From UBA7672 sp965229115 (lineage in GTDB: Bacteria > Pseudomonadota > Alphaproteobacteria > Caulobacterales > Hyphomonadaceae): a stretch of DNA of 64,000 nucleotides. Position 1 is the first letter of the stretch. The number at the start of each line of letters is the position of its first letter. The stretch covers positions 1 through 64,000 of the forward strand of contig CBDDIR010000003.1 in the NCBI GenBank assembly GCA_965229115.1. Direction: 5' to 3'. A program made the translations under genes and the position numbers. Of the stretch, positions 8,582-17,208 are shown piece after piece. A model generated the notes under the pieces. The model was not told the DNA's origin. It ran no database searches and worked only from the letters and a program-made list of their open reading frames with translations.

Positions 8582-9349
8582 ATGGCTCAAGGCGCGCCGA
8601 TTGAGTGGGTCACAAACGATCTATTTCGCCTCAATGGCATCGACTTTCTGACATCGCAGCATGGTGCGACGATCGAAGACGCCGAGAAGCGCGGCGCCAT
8701 CTGGGTTATGAAGAATATCGAACTGCTGGCGCTTTATGAGGATCGCGTCGCGAACCTGGAACCCCAGCTGATTGTGGAAGTCGGCGTGGCAGGCGGCGGG
8801 GGCGCCGCCGTTCTGAACGAGCGCTTCAGACCCCAGACGTTGTGTCTGATCGATCTCGTCGATGTCACCTCACCGAGTTTCAAGAAGTATCTCAAGACCC
8901 CGTCTGCCTCGAACATCCGCACACACCTTGATGTCGATCAGTCGGATCAGGCCCGTCTTGCAAATGTGATCAAACAGGATTTCGGCGATAGCCGCCTTGA
9001 TCTGGTGATAGACGACGCCAGCCATCTCTACGAGCCGTCGCTGGCGACGTTCGAGGAGCTGTTTCCACGCGTCCGGCCCGGCGGGTTCTACATCATCGAA
9101 GACTGGGGCTGGAGCCACTGGAAAGGTGACTACTGGCAGGGCCGAGACGCGCCGTGGGCATCGCGAGCCGGTTTGTCCAACCTGATCCATCAATTGGTGA
9201 TGGCGAGCGCTTCAAATCCCGAACGTGTCAAAAGTCTGCTAGTCACCTCGGCTGGATGCGTCGTTGAACGTGGGCCAGAAGAAATTGCGCCGCGTACCAG
9301 CATCACGGAATACTACCTCAATCGGGGCAAGAACTGGACCTTGACCTGA
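8582..9349 (+). CDS. Class I SAM-dependent methyltransferase, CmcI/Methyltransf_24-like
   Basis: A 255-residue predicted methyltransferase. The SAM-binding loop is IVEVGVAGGGGAA at 64-76, the acidic residue after the second strand is in LIDLVD at about 89-94, and DLVIDDASHLYE at 140-151 matches the fourth-strand region of the CmcI-like family. RPGGFYIIEDWGW at 165-177 is also typical. ATG 8582 was preferred over an upstream GTG at 8531 because the encoded extension does not resemble the family. The substrate is probably a sugar or glycan of the surrounding locus (inference). It is convergent with the stator pair downstream. Confidence 0.8.
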   Translation: MAQGAPIEWVTNDLFRLNGIDFLTSQHGATIEDAEKRGAIWVMKNIELLALYEDRVANLEPQLIVEVGVAGGGGAAVLNERFRPQTLCLIDLVDVTSPSFKKYLKTPSASNIRTHLDVDQSDQARLANVIKQDFGDSRLDLVIDDASHLYEPSLATFEELFPRVRPGGFYIIEDWGWSHWKGDYWQGRDAPWASRAGLSNLIHQLVMASASNPERVKSLLVTSAGCVVERGPEEIAPRTSITEYYLNRGKNWTLT

Positions 9350-9368
9350 TTGTTGCGGAAGAGAGCGG

Positions 9369-10613
9369 CTATCGGGCCTTGCGCAGCACCACCGACGTGA
9401 GGCCCACCGCGATCTTGCGATCGTCAGTGCTGATCTTGAGTTCTTTCGGCGACGCTGGATCGCTGGTGACAAAACGCAGCCGCAAGGGCTCGCCTTGCTT
9501 CAGCAGGTTTGCCGGTACGGTAACAGTTTCGCGGTATGAATTGCGTGGGCCCATAAAATCCCAGGTCGCCGCCGGACTGCCGTTGATCTCCAGCTGTACG
9601 CTGCGACGAGGCGACTGTTCTGGCACGAACGCGACCAGCTGGAGGGTCAATGTGTAGGCCGCCGCCGGATCAAAATCAGCCAGCGGCAAAACTACTGTCG
9701 CTTCGTTGCCCAGAGCCCAGACGCCCCAATTCTCGCGCCATGACCAGCCTTTCCGCAGGTAGGCGTCGGTTTGCTGCTTATCGATAGTGAACTGGACGCG
9801 CTGATCGATGTGCACAGGATCCCCGGCAATTTCTTCCCGATCAAGACTATCTGTTCCATTGAGTTTTTCAGTGTCGGGAAGGGCCATGACAAAGCGAACC
9901 TCAACCCGGCGGTTCAGCGCCGGGTCGCTGGCCGCCTCTGTTAGCGGACGCTGGTCGGCATATCCGGCAATGCCGAACAGGCGATGCGGTATCGGGGATC
10001 CGACCGGCGCCGATACTGGGGCGTTGAAGAGTTCGTTGAGCTCGGGCTTTGCCGCCACGATGCGACGATAGACGCTCGCGGCCCGCGCCGTCGAAAGCTC
10101 CCAGTTGTCGCGGATAGGCGTGACGCCTCGATTTGCGGGCGTACGCGTCTTGGACAATGATTGTGAATCGGTATGACCTTCGATCAGAACCGAGTCGACG
10201 TGGTGTATCGCGGGCGCGCAACCGTCACTTGGTGGGCGATCACTGAAACTATAGCACGGGAGATAGATCGCCAGCGCTTCGGCGAGGGTGGACAAGGTTA
10301 TGTCGCCCTGGCGCAGGGGCGTGTCTGAGCCTTGTTCGAACAGGGCCTCGCTGGGAAATCGGATCACCCCAACGGCCTCGTCGACCGTGACGTCGATATT
10401 TCTCTCGAACATGTAATCCGCAACCTGACGCACAACATTGGTTCGTGTCTGCTCAGCAGAGGTAATGTCCGTTGTGACCTCGCGCAGCTGGGTTGCGAAG
10501 TACATCAGCATGATGATGAAAAGGAAGATCAGGCCGACCAGCATGTCGGTAATCGACACGTAGTAGCTGTCTTCCGAGCCGTCAGCGGCGCGACCCTTGC
10601 GCTCGTCACTCAT
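9369..10613 (-). CDS. MotB/ZorB-like stator protein with OmpA domain and extra C-terminal beta-sandwich
   Basis: A 414-residue inner-membrane protein with one transmembrane helix at about 20-40 containing Asp23 (SITDMLVGLIFLF), the position of the proton-carrying Asp in MotB, TolR and ZorB. An OmpA-like peptidoglycan-binding domain follows at about 140-246: LIEGHTDSQ, NWELSTARA, GYADQRP and NRRVEVRF. Residues 288-412 form an additional domain beginning GWSWRENWGVWALGNEA, which resembles the beta-sandwich appended to many polysaccharide glycosyltransferases; a similar segment occurs in the glycosyltransferase at 40301-43192. Its start overlaps the MotA-like gene by four bases. It is probably half of a proton-driven stator; the cargo is unknown. 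It is not a complete Zorya system, as no ZorC/D/E is nearby. Confidence 0.82.
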   Translation of the reverse strand: MSDERKGRAADGSEDSYYVSITDMLVGLIFLFIIMLMYFATQLREVTTDITSAEQTRTNVVRQVADYMFERNIDVTVDEAVGVIRFPSEALFEQGSDTPLRQGDITLSTLAEALAIYLPCYSFSDRPPSDGCAPAIHHVDSVLIEGHTDSQSLSKTRTPANRGVTPIRDNWELSTARAASVYRRIVAAKPELNELFNAPVSAPVGSPIPHRLFGIAGYADQRPLTEAASDPALNRRVEVRFVMALPDTEKLNGTDSLDREEIAGDPVHIDQRVQFTIDKQQTDAYLRKGWSWRENWGVWALGNEATVVLPLADFDPAAAYTLTLQLVAFVPEQSPRRSVQLEINGSPAATWDFMGPRNSYRETVTVPANLLKQGEPLRLRFVTSDPASPKELKISTDDRKIAVGLTSVVLRKAR

Positions 10614-11455
10614 GACTTGTCCGTGGGAGCAAGCCGGTGGATCGATGCGCCTGGGGCAGGCCGACCGTCGCGATCGAGCTGTGTAAGCAGTCGCGAGATC
10701 TGTTCGGCGACTGCCGCAGAGTGCGATTCCTTGTCCACCCGGATCCCGAACTCCAGAGCGGAAGATAGGCGGTCCACTCTTTTACGTAGATCAGCAGCGA
10801 GCAGACGCTCGACCAGCCGCAGGACAATTGAGAGACCGACGCCTGAAACCGACGTAACGAACTTGGAGGCGGCGGCTGTAAGCAGATCCCGAAGGGCAGC
10901 CTGCATGGCACCGCTGTCCTGCGCGTTCATGCCAGCTGAAGCGAAGGTCAGTGCCGCCACAAGACCGAGGAAGGTCGCAAGGAGGCCGAATGCCACGAAC
11001 AGGTTGGCGGCAAAGCCCAGCCACGTTGGCACGGGCATAGCCGCATAAAAGTACTCGCTCGGCTGTTGGGTAGAGCGGATCGGCGGTGCGCCCAGAAAGC
11101 TGAGAGTCTTGCGGTATCTCTGCCAAGCTATGGCCAGAGCCCTGCTGCTCTGGCCGCCCGAACCAAGCTTCTCGTCGATCTCGTTGTATCGCGAGGCGAA
11201 CATGATTTCGTGAGCATCCGCGTTCGAGTTGAGTGCCGGCTCGGATCCGAAACCCGACATGAAACTCGTGATGGTCTGGGTCCGTTCTGTCAGAACTCGC
11301 GTGTGTCGCAAGTGATTGAGGATGGCGACGATAATCAGCACGACCGCCACAAGCGCCATGACGGCAGCTATGGCGTAGGAGAAATTCACATCCCGATAGA
11401 GAGGGAGGATGCCGCCGAATAGATCCCTTGCCACTGCAGCGCCGTATTCAAACAC
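10610..11455 (-). CDS. MotA/ExbB/ZorA-like proton-channel subunit
   Basis: A 281-residue membrane protein with helices at about 25-47, 146-170 and 193-217. The segment FGLLATFLGLVAALTFAS and the following LLTAAASKFVTSVSGVGLSI match the paired pore helices of MotA/TolQ/ExbB and especially ZorA. The long cytoplasmic tail of Zorya ZorA is absent; only a short charged tail (220-281) follows. The GTG start at 11455 is set by an AGGAG ribosome-binding site (11464-11468) eight bases away. It overlaps the MotB-like gene by ATGA, so the two form an operon. Likely role: proton flow driving movement of the partner protein (inference from family). Confidence 0.82.
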   Translation of the reverse strand: MFEYGAAVARDLFGGILPLYRDVNFSYAIAAVMALVAVVLIIVAILNHLRHTRVLTERTQTITSFMSGFGSEPALNSNADAHEIMFASRYNEIDEKLGSGGQSSRALAIAWQRYRKTLSFLGAPPIRSTQQPSEYFYAAMPVPTWLGFAANLFVAFGLLATFLGLVAALTFASAGMNAQDSGAMQAALRDLLTAAASKFVTSVSGVGLSIVLRLVERLLAADLRKRVDRLSSALEFGIRVDKESHSAAVAEQISRLLTQLDRDGRPAPGASIHRLAPTDKS

Positions 11456-11591
11456 AGACTGGCTCCTGAGCTCTTTGCCGGCGATATCGCTGCCAAGAAT
11501 TCAGCGTTACCCCGACCATGTCCAACAATGCAACAAGGGCTAGGGCATCGCTGTGGTCCTCGATGCCATTCCAGGGCTAGGCGGGGAGTCC

Positions 11592-11822
11592 ATGGCTGCC
11601 GGCCCCGGTGAGCGTTCCTTCGGCGACGGGACCCCTCGGAAGCTGGAAATCGCTGACTTGCTTTCGCGGGTCAGGTCAATTGAACGGAGACAGTTCGCCA
11701 GCGAACGAGGATATCGTTACGACGCCAACCGATCTCGCATCCTGAGGGTCGGTAAGTCAGTCAACCGCATTCGTTTATCGTTGTCGGCGCCTTGGCGAGG
11801 TCGAACTAGATGGTTCCCTTAG
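11592..11822 (+). CDS. Possible truncated gene, 76 codons, unrecognised
   Basis: The frame starts ATG after a GGGGAG ribosome-binding-like sequence only three bases upstream and encodes a basic, arginine-rich peptide (for example RSIERRQFASERGYRYD). No domain is recognised. The composition is protein-like in its first two thirds and then becomes random. It may be the 5' remnant of a larger accessory gene or not coding at all. Confidence 0.2.
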   Translation: MAAGPGERSFGDGTPRKLEIADLLSRVRSIERRQFASERGYRYDANRSRILRVGKSVNRIRLSLSAPWRGRTRWFP

Positions 11823-11948
11823 CATCGTGGCAGGCCCGAGCGGATGCGCATCTTGTGTCCACGGCGTGTTTCTGGCGTCGCCGACAAGCGCGATCCTGGA
11901 GTGATGACAGTAACGAATAGCGGGTTCGGCAGATAGGCAATCAAACAG

Positions 11949-12044
11949 TCAGCCGTCTTGATTCGACACCAGAATGGTGTCGCACTTGGCCCGGCTGGTC
12001 ACGAAAACCAGTGAAGTCGTTGTTTTCAGCAGCTTTGCATTCAT
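11949..12044 (-). CDS. Possible 31-residue peptide, unrecognised
   Basis: ATG at 12044 is preceded at six bases by a good purine-rich site (complement of 12051-12060, TGAGGGTAGG). The encoded peptide begins MNAKLLKTTTSLVFVTS and contains one Cys. Its 3' part contains the perfect palindrome at 11964-11982. No family is recognised. The ribosome-binding site is the only positive evidence, so coding is uncertain. Confidence 0.2.
   Translation of the reverse strand: MNAKLLKTTTSLVFVTSRAKCDTILVSNQDG
11964..11982. repeat. Perfect 8+8 bp inverted repeat
   Basis: CGACACCA-GAA-TGGTGTCG is a perfect inverted repeat with a three-base centre. It lies in an otherwise featureless gap. It could be an operator half-site pair, a hairpin in a transcript, or part of a decayed element; the sequence does not decide. 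Confidence 0.4.
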
Positions 12045-12168
12045 GGGAGACCTACCCTCAGAATCGTACTCGTGGTGAATCGGGGCTGCCAATAAAAGCG
12101 CGTTGTTCTTGTGAAAGCTGCGTGTTGTTCTAAGGCTTGGGGCCGAAGGGTGAGGACAACGCCCTATC

Positions 12169-12175
12169 GGAGGAG
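12169..12175 (+). promoter_or_regulatory. Ribosome-binding site GGAGGAG deciding a GTG/TTG start
   Basis: GGAGGAG stands four bases before GTG 12180 and seven before TTG 12183, in frame with the FkbM-type methyltransferase. It argues for a non-ATG start and against the longer frame starting at 12111. Confidence 0.6.
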
Positions 12176-12179
12176 AGTT

Positions 12180-13097
12180 GTGTTGCAAGTCAAAACCGCG
12201 TTGGAGGAGGAGCTTCAGGAACTCGTCGAGGTCCTTAAAGCACGAGCTGCGCGTTACGAGCGCGAACTTGGCGAAATGCGGGATATGTATGAAGGTCGAC
12301 TCGCAGAGATGAGCGAAGCTCTCGAACGCGAGCACGAAGAGAATCGGGCGATAAGCGGAAGTGCTGGCAGTCGGCTCGATCCAGATAAATTGAACGATCT
12401 GATCGCGGTCGCCAGCCAACTCCCGCCCGACGCATATTCTATCTACTTTGGTCAGCGCGGCGAAGACGTCGTCATCGAGCAATATTTTGCAGCGCGAGGC
12501 GTTGAAAAAGTACGGTATCTGGACGTAGGCGCGTTCGATCCGGTTTATCTGAGCAACACCTACCGGCTTTATCTCGCAGGTGGGCGGGGCGTTCTTGTTG
12601 AACCCAACGAAGAGCGGGCCAGCCGCTTTAGAGAGCTGCGACCTGAAGACACTCTCCTGAGTGTAGCCATACGCACGAGTTCAATGCCTACTTCGGTCAA
12701 TTTCTATCTCATGTCCGCACCTACCTTGAATACCATCGTAGCCCGCGAGGCGCAGTATGCGAACGACAGCACGCAATGGGGCGAACAATCGATAGAAGAT
12801 GTTCGGATTGTGCCTGCGCTGACTATAAACGAGGTTCTAGCCACGCACTTTTCTGCCGGCATCGACCTGCTTTCGATCGATATCGAAGGCCTAGATTTTG
12901 AAGTTCTGCAGGAAATAGATTTCAAAACCTATCGGCCCGTCATGATCGTGGCGGAAATAGATGGCGGGCACTACCAATCCGGTGCATCGGGACAACACAT
13001 CGATGCCGCGAAGTTCGTCGAATTCCTGAAGTCGAAAGGGTATCGCCTTTTGTTACCTTCGCGCCTGAATGGGATTTTCGTGTCCGAGCAAGACTGA
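12180..13097 (+). CDS. FkbM family methyltransferase with N-terminal coiled coil
   Basis: A 305-residue protein. Residues 5-58 are a charged heptad-like coiled coil rich in Glu, Leu and Arg. The FkbM methyltransferase part runs from about 85: SIYFGQRGEDVVIEQYF, the SAM loop YLDVGAFDPVYLSNT at 113-127, LVEPNEERA, and LLSIDIEGLDFEVLQ toward the end. FkbM enzymes O-methylate sugars, and many sit in polysaccharide loci. The start was placed at GTG 12180 (or TTG 12183), because GGAGGAG at 12169-12175 is the only good ribosome-binding site; a longer frame from 12111 has none. The coiled coil may tether it to a partner. Confidence 0.83.
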   Translation: MLQVKTALEEELQELVEVLKARAARYERELGEMRDMYEGRLAEMSEALEREHEENRAISGSAGSRLDPDKLNDLIAVASQLPPDAYSIYFGQRGEDVVIEQYFAARGVEKVRYLDVGAFDPVYLSNTYRLYLAGGRGVLVEPNEERASRFRELRPEDTLLSVAIRTSSMPTSVNFYLMSAPTLNTIVAREAQYANDSTQWGEQSIEDVRIVPALTINEVLATHFSAGIDLLSIDIEGLDFEVLQEIDFKTYRPVMIVAEIDGGHYQSGASGQHIDAAKFVEFLKSKGYRLLLPSRLNGIFVSEQD

Positions 13098-13865
13098 AAG
13101 CGTTTGTGCATCTCCCGTCAGTCGTTGTCGCTACTTGAGACGACGAGGGAATTGGCCGAAGCTTGGTCGAGTGAGGAAATCTTGGGGTACGTTACGGACA
13201 TAACATCCTACATCGCGTGAGTCGGTCCTTACGAGACAGGCTTCGTGCGGACTCCAGCGCAAGGCTCTGCGAAGAACTGGCCAACGGCGAGATATTGTAC
13301 TCCTTCGCAAGAAGCTCACATGATCATAGAGGTCGGGCGCTGGCGCTTCAACATGTTGAGGTCTCTCGTCTCGCTCGGATATCTTGTGCGTGTATGGAAG
13401 TATCACATGCCCCGGCTGGTTTCAGGGCGGACGATGAATCAGCAAATTGCTTTGACCACTCGACAGGTCCCGATCATTCAGGTCGCATGATATAGAGAAG
13501 ATGCCGATCGAAAGTTGGCGCTGTAATTTCAACGAGGTGCGTCCACAGTCTTCGCTCGGTACACGGCGCCGAACGAGCTTGCCGCCAGTATGGCCGCCAG
13601 CCCAGCACCTTTGACCACGACGGAGCGGACCTCTGCGGTACGTGGGGCCTCTGCGCGATGCGTCGTCGCTGAACCGCTCCTTAGTGGGAGATGCATAAAA
13701 TTCAGAACTGGCTGCGTGCTAAAGTTGGGGCTGGTCTGAAGAAGCTCAGCGAACCGAGCGGTCGAATTGACTTATGCTCGCAATAAAACAGGACGGGGCA
13801 GAGGGTGGGCTCCCCGGGGGCCGAATACACCGCACGAAGAACGAGAGACTATGTTGACTAGGCAT
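13098..13865. other. 768-base gap without a recognisable gene
   Basis: Short frames exist on both strands but none has a recognisable domain. A plus-strand frame is broken by TGA near 13217 and continues to 13490, with protein-like stretches such as RWRFNMLRSLVSLGYLVRV, suggesting a decayed gene. A 55-codon minus-strand frame (13529-13696) encodes a hydrophobic stretch near its end but lacks a ribosome-binding site. The overall impression is eroded accessory DNA. Confidence 0.5.
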
Positions 13866-14717
13866 TTAGCGGTTGCGCTGGGGAGGCACGGCTATCACGT
13901 TCTTGCTGGCTCCTTCGCCAATCGCGCGCGCTATTGCTCCAGGGTCTTCACCAATCGGCTCTTCAGACCTTTCATCCAAGAACTTGTAACCGTGCGGACT
14001 GAAGTAACCCAGCAACTCCTCCAATGACCCCCCGTTTTCTTCGAGAGAGTAGGGCGCAAGCTCCATCACAAAGACGGGCTTGCTCATCGACAAGACTTTT
14101 GAAGCGCCCTTCAGCACGGAGCATTCGTGGCCATCGACATCCATTTTGACGAAAGCCACATTGTTCACTTCGGTCCCTAAAACAGCATCGAGTTGGCGCT
14201 GCGGGGTAGCTTCGGCTGCCATTGCTCGGCCAAGGTGCTTGTCATGCAAGCTGTCGGTCGCTGTGAGGGGCCAGGACGAGTAAATCAGAGCCGGGGCGCT
14301 GGTGTCATCGCTCGCTCCCAAGAAGCATTTATGCGTAACGATTCGTGACGCGATCTCGGGGTTGAGTTCAATGTTTCTCCGCAACTTGGACATTGCGTAG
14401 TCGGTTGGCTCAAAAGCCAACACCTTGCCTGTCGGACCAACTAGTTGCGCCAGGTGGAGCGTATGCGCGCCTACGTTAGCGCCGATATCAAGCGCGAGAC
14501 GTCCGGGTGTCGACCATTTTTGTATGGCTCGTAACGTTGCCGGCTCGAATGCGCCCAAGAGGTAGATTGCGAAATCTATCCCTTCCGCCAAATCAAGCTC
14601 AAACGTTGAGCCTCGCCGGCGGACGATCGTCTTGTCGTTTTTGCCGAGCATTGTGCGCCCGGCGTGAATGCAATGGTAGGCCGCTTTCGCCAACGCAATT
14701 TTATGAGCGGTCTTCAA
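13866..14717 (-). CDS. FkbM family methyltransferase
   Basis: A 283-residue methyltransferase with the SAM loop LALDIGANVGAHTLHLAQL at about 93-111, followed by KVLAFEPTDYAMSKLRRN and, later, FVKMDVDGHECSVLKGA, the hallmark of the FkbM fold. The predicted start is TTG 14717 with GAGG about nine bases upstream; an internal ATG (residue 23) is the alternative. It probably methylates a sugar hydroxyl of the locus polysaccharide (inference). It is followed downstream on this strand by the gap at 13098-13865 and preceded by the methyltransferase-GT fusion. Confidence 0.85.
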   Translation of the reverse strand: MKTAHKIALAKAAYHCIHAGRTMLGKNDKTIVRRRGSTFELDLAEGIDFAIYLLGAFEPATLRAIQKWSTPGRLALDIGANVGAHTLHLAQLVGPTGKVLAFEPTDYAMSKLRRNIELNPEIASRIVTHKCFLGASDDTSAPALIYSSWPLTATDSLHDKHLGRAMAAEATPQRQLDAVLGTEVNNVAFVKMDVDGHECSVLKGASKVLSMSKPVFVMELAPYSLEENGGSLEELLGYFSPHGYKFLDERSEEPIGEDPGAIARAIGEGASKNVIAVPPQRNR

Positions 14718-14763
14718 GACGTGACCTCGCCGGCTGAGGAAGCTGCAAATATAGGCGTTGGGG

Positions 14764-16206
14764 CTAAAGCGCCTTCACTTTGAAAAATGCAAAAATGACC
14801 ATGCGCAGGAGCATCACGCCATGACGAAAGCGAGAAATCTGCGTCGATCCATATTCCCGCGCTGCATAGCGAATTGGCACTTCCACGGTCTTCAAGGAGA
14901 GTTTTGAAGAGCCAAAAATAAGATCGAAATCTCCAAACGGATCGAAATCGCCAAAATATTCTCGGCCTTCCTTGAGTCTTTGATAATCCGCCCGGCGAAG
15001 AACTTTGGTTCCACAAAGCGTATCTGTGTAACGTTGATTCAGCAGCCACGAGAAAATAGCCGAGAAGGCCCGGTTGGCTATCAGGTTCAAGAATCTCATA
15101 GCCTCATTTTCCATCGGGTAGATAAGGCGCGACCCGTTGATGAATTCGCCTCTTCCGCTCTGTATAGCGCGCCAGAATTTCGGAAGTTGTTCGGGCGGCA
15201 TTGTCAGATCGGCATCGAGGATCATCAGCACGTCACCCCGCGCGGCATCGAACGCCGTAAAAACAGCGTCTGCTTTTCCTTTTCCCAGCTGCTTCATCAG
15301 TTTGATATCAAGGGCGGGGTAGGCAGCCTTGACCCGCTCCATTTCCTCAAACGTGGCGTCCTGACTATGACCCTCGATGAAAATGAATTCCATATCATCG
15401 CAGAAGCGGGGCGTTCGAGTGATGGCTGCCTCGATATTCCCTTTTTCATTTCTTGCCGGAATTACCACGGTCGCCGAGCGTAATTCGTCGGCAGATTTCA
15501 GAAGCGATCGGCAGATTACGTAGTGCCGTAAGCAAAGCATATTGAAGATTGGAAGGGGTGCGATGAGTCGATTTATCAACCGCCCCAATCCGAAGAGAAA
15601 TACGGGCGCCAATATCCTGCGTTCGCTGCGGATCGGTTCAAAATCAGCTAATGTAGCCAGGCCACGAATGTCGCTGGGTGCCAGGGCATTTGGAGGTATC
15701 CCCGGCATGCGAAGTTTCAGAAACTGAGCCAACGAGAGAACTGGCGACCACAGTTGCGAGAAGTAAGCAATGACTATTCGGGTCTCGCGCGTGCAAAGTC
15801 GATGGAGGCGCTCCATGGTGGCCTGACAGTCATCCAGCCAGCCAAGCGTATCGACAATGACGATGAAATCGAATGGTCCCTCGACATCATCCAAGGCGGA
15901 ATCGGATTCGATATCCGCCTCTTTGAAAACCAGACTTGGATACTTTTCCTTCGCGGCAGCGATCATACCGCCACTCATGTCTATGCCGACCCCGTAGGAA
16001 GGCTTTAAGGAGGCAAGCGTGTCCCCGACGCCGCATCCGATGTCGAGCACACGTTTGCCTGGCGGTATGACAAACTCCAGGTAGCGGTCGTCTTCCCGAT
16101 GAAAGTATTTCGCGCGCGCCCGCCACTTCGAGCGGCGCTCCGCCCAAAAGTCGAAATGGCTACGCAATTCACGTTTGCGGGCCGTGGTCTGAGAGCTGAG
16201 TTTCAT
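14764..16206 (-). CDS. Bifunctional SAM methyltransferase-GT2 glycosyltransferase
   Basis: A 480-residue fusion. The N-terminal half is a class I methyltransferase: RVLDIGCGVGDTLASL at 52-67, VGIDMSGGMIAAAKEKYP, and FDFIVIVDTLGWLDD. The C-terminal half from about 245 is a GT2 glycosyltransferase of the dolichyl-phosphate-mannose-synthase type: TVVIPARNEKGNIEAAI, the metal site LMILDADLTMPPEQLP, then GTKVLRRADY and YAAREYGSTQISRFRHG. C-terminal transmembrane helices are not obvious except a short hydrophobic end (LLRMVIFAFFKV). The fusion would couple sugar transfer to a lipid carrier or glycan with methylation (inference). It is followed by an FkbM gene and preceded by the flippase-like gene at 28 bases. 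Confidence 0.87.
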   Translation of the reverse strand: MKLSSQTTARKRELRSHFDFWAERRSKWRARAKYFHREDDRYLEFVIPPGKRVLDIGCGVGDTLASLKPSYGVGIDMSGGMIAAAKEKYPSLVFKEADIESDSALDDVEGPFDFIVIVDTLGWLDDCQATMERLHRLCTRETRIVIAYFSQLWSPVLSLAQFLKLRMPGIPPNALAPSDIRGLATLADFEPIRSERRILAPVFLFGLGRLINRLIAPLPIFNMLCLRHYVICRSLLKSADELRSATVVIPARNEKGNIEAAITRTPRFCDDMEFIFIEGHSQDATFEEMERVKAAYPALDIKLMKQLGKGKADAVFTAFDAARGDVLMILDADLTMPPEQLPKFWRAIQSGRGEFINGSRLIYPMENEAMRFLNLIANRAFSAIFSWLLNQRYTDTLCGTKVLRRADYQRLKEGREYFGDFDPFGDFDLIFGSSKLSLKTVEVPIRYAAREYGSTQISRFRHGVMLLRMVIFAFFKVKAL

Positions 16207-16233
16207 TTTGTTGAAGAACTGCGCGGGCTTCGC

Positions 16234-17208
16234 TCATCCATGAACGTGAGGCCGACGGTTAAGCGAAACAAGGACAAACACGCCAGGCAGCGACGCCGCG
16301 AGCAGAGATGCTCCGAACAAAACTGACACTGCCACGGCCTGTTCTGGGGGGATACCGAAAACCCCTAACGCCATCGCCGCGGCACCTTCCCGAACGCCCC
16401 AGCCACCGAAGGCAAACGGCATGATAGATGCGAGCAGGATAAGGGGGGCTACAGAGGCAACGTTGAGCAGCTCACCAACGCTCAGGGCGCGCGCTGCCAA
16501 GACAAACCCTACGACAGCGACGAGGTGCACTGCAAAGGTCAGGGCCGTGACCTGCAGATTTCGCGGAAAAGTCTTCGCCATGGTGCCGATCTGCGCAAGA
16601 AGTCGGAAGGCAGAATTGAGTCCCTTGGCGACGACCCCACTCAGTCGCCGCGTCACGCGCTCCAGGCGCGGTGCGATTCCGACCATCACCACAGATCCGA
16701 TGATTCCGCTGAAGCACACAATCAGCCAGGTGTCGACGCGAGCGAACTGCTGGGCCGCTGTGGGCGATAGCAATAGCGCCGTGGGCGCCAATGCCAGCAG
16801 CGCCAGTCCTCCCAATCCCCGGTCAAGTACAACGCTTTTGATTGCCGTTTTGGCTTTCACGCCGAGTCTGCCCAGAAGAAGAGCTCGTGTCGCGTCACCA
16901 GCCACTGTCGGGAGCATTTGGTTCACCGCCTGGCCGGCGAAGGTTGCGCTCACAAAAGAGGTATGCCGTGGAACAACGGACGCATCGTCTTCAACCACTT
17001 GCTGAAGGAGCACGCGCCAGCGGATTGCGATCAAGGCGATCTGTGCAACTGCTGCAACTATGGCCAACGCCAGCCAGCCAGGTCGCGTCGCGAGAATGGT
17101 TTGAAGTAGTGCGTTAGCGTCGAGCTGCCTGAAGAGCCAGACAAATATCGCGACGGTAACCCCGGCCTTGATCACCAGCAGGATAGTCTTTTTCGGATCA
17201 GTTGTCAT
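16234..17208 (-). CDS. Lysylphosphatidylglycerol-synthase-TM / AglD-like membrane protein
   Basis: A 324-residue integral membrane protein with about eight hydrophobic helices. The pattern WRVLLQQV near residue 65, AGQAVNQMLPTVAGDATRALLL at about 95-116 and FGGWGVREGAAAMALGVFGI near 285 is the conserved signature of the UPF0104/LPG-synthase transmembrane family. Members associated with glycosyltransferases are thought to move lipid-linked sugars across the membrane. It is in the same direction as the methyltransferase-GT fusion, 27 bases upstream, so the pair may act on the same polyprenyl-linked sugar. The exact substrate is unknown. Confidence 0.83.
   Translation of the reverse strand: MTTDPKKTILLVIKAGVTVAIFVWLFRQLDANALLQTILATRPGWLALAIVAAVAQIALIAIRWRVLLQQVVEDDASVVPRHTSFVSATFAGQAVNQMLPTVAGDATRALLLGRLGVKAKTAIKSVVLDRGLGGLALLALAPTALLLSPTAAQQFARVDTWLIVCFSGIIGSVVMVGIAPRLERVTRRLSGVVAKGLNSAFRLLAQIGTMAKTFPRNLQVTALTFAVHLVAVVGFVLAARALSVGELLNVASVAPLILLASIMPFAFGGWGVREGAAAMALGVFGIPPEQAVAVSVLFGASLLAASLPGVFVLVSLNRRPHVHG

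Larger units (their letters stand above)
11456..12179. other. 724-base gap with possible gene remnants
   Basis: No full gene could be supported here. It contains a 76-codon frame at 11592-11822, a perfect palindrome at 11964-11982 and a 31-codon frame on the minus strand at 11949-12044. The gap upstream of the MotA-like gene should also hold its promoter, but no clear -35/-10 pair was found. Confidence 0.5.

Noticed and set aside
9369..11455. Complete Zorya anti-phage system
   Set aside because: The two stator subunits are present but the flanking genes are a methyltransferase and a gap; no ZorC, ZorD or ZorE-like gene was seen, and the ZorA-type long cytoplasmic tail is missing.
13529..13696. 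55-codon minus-strand frame with a hydrophobic end
   Set aside because: No ribosome-binding site, no family and a low-complexity start; too little to call a small membrane protein.
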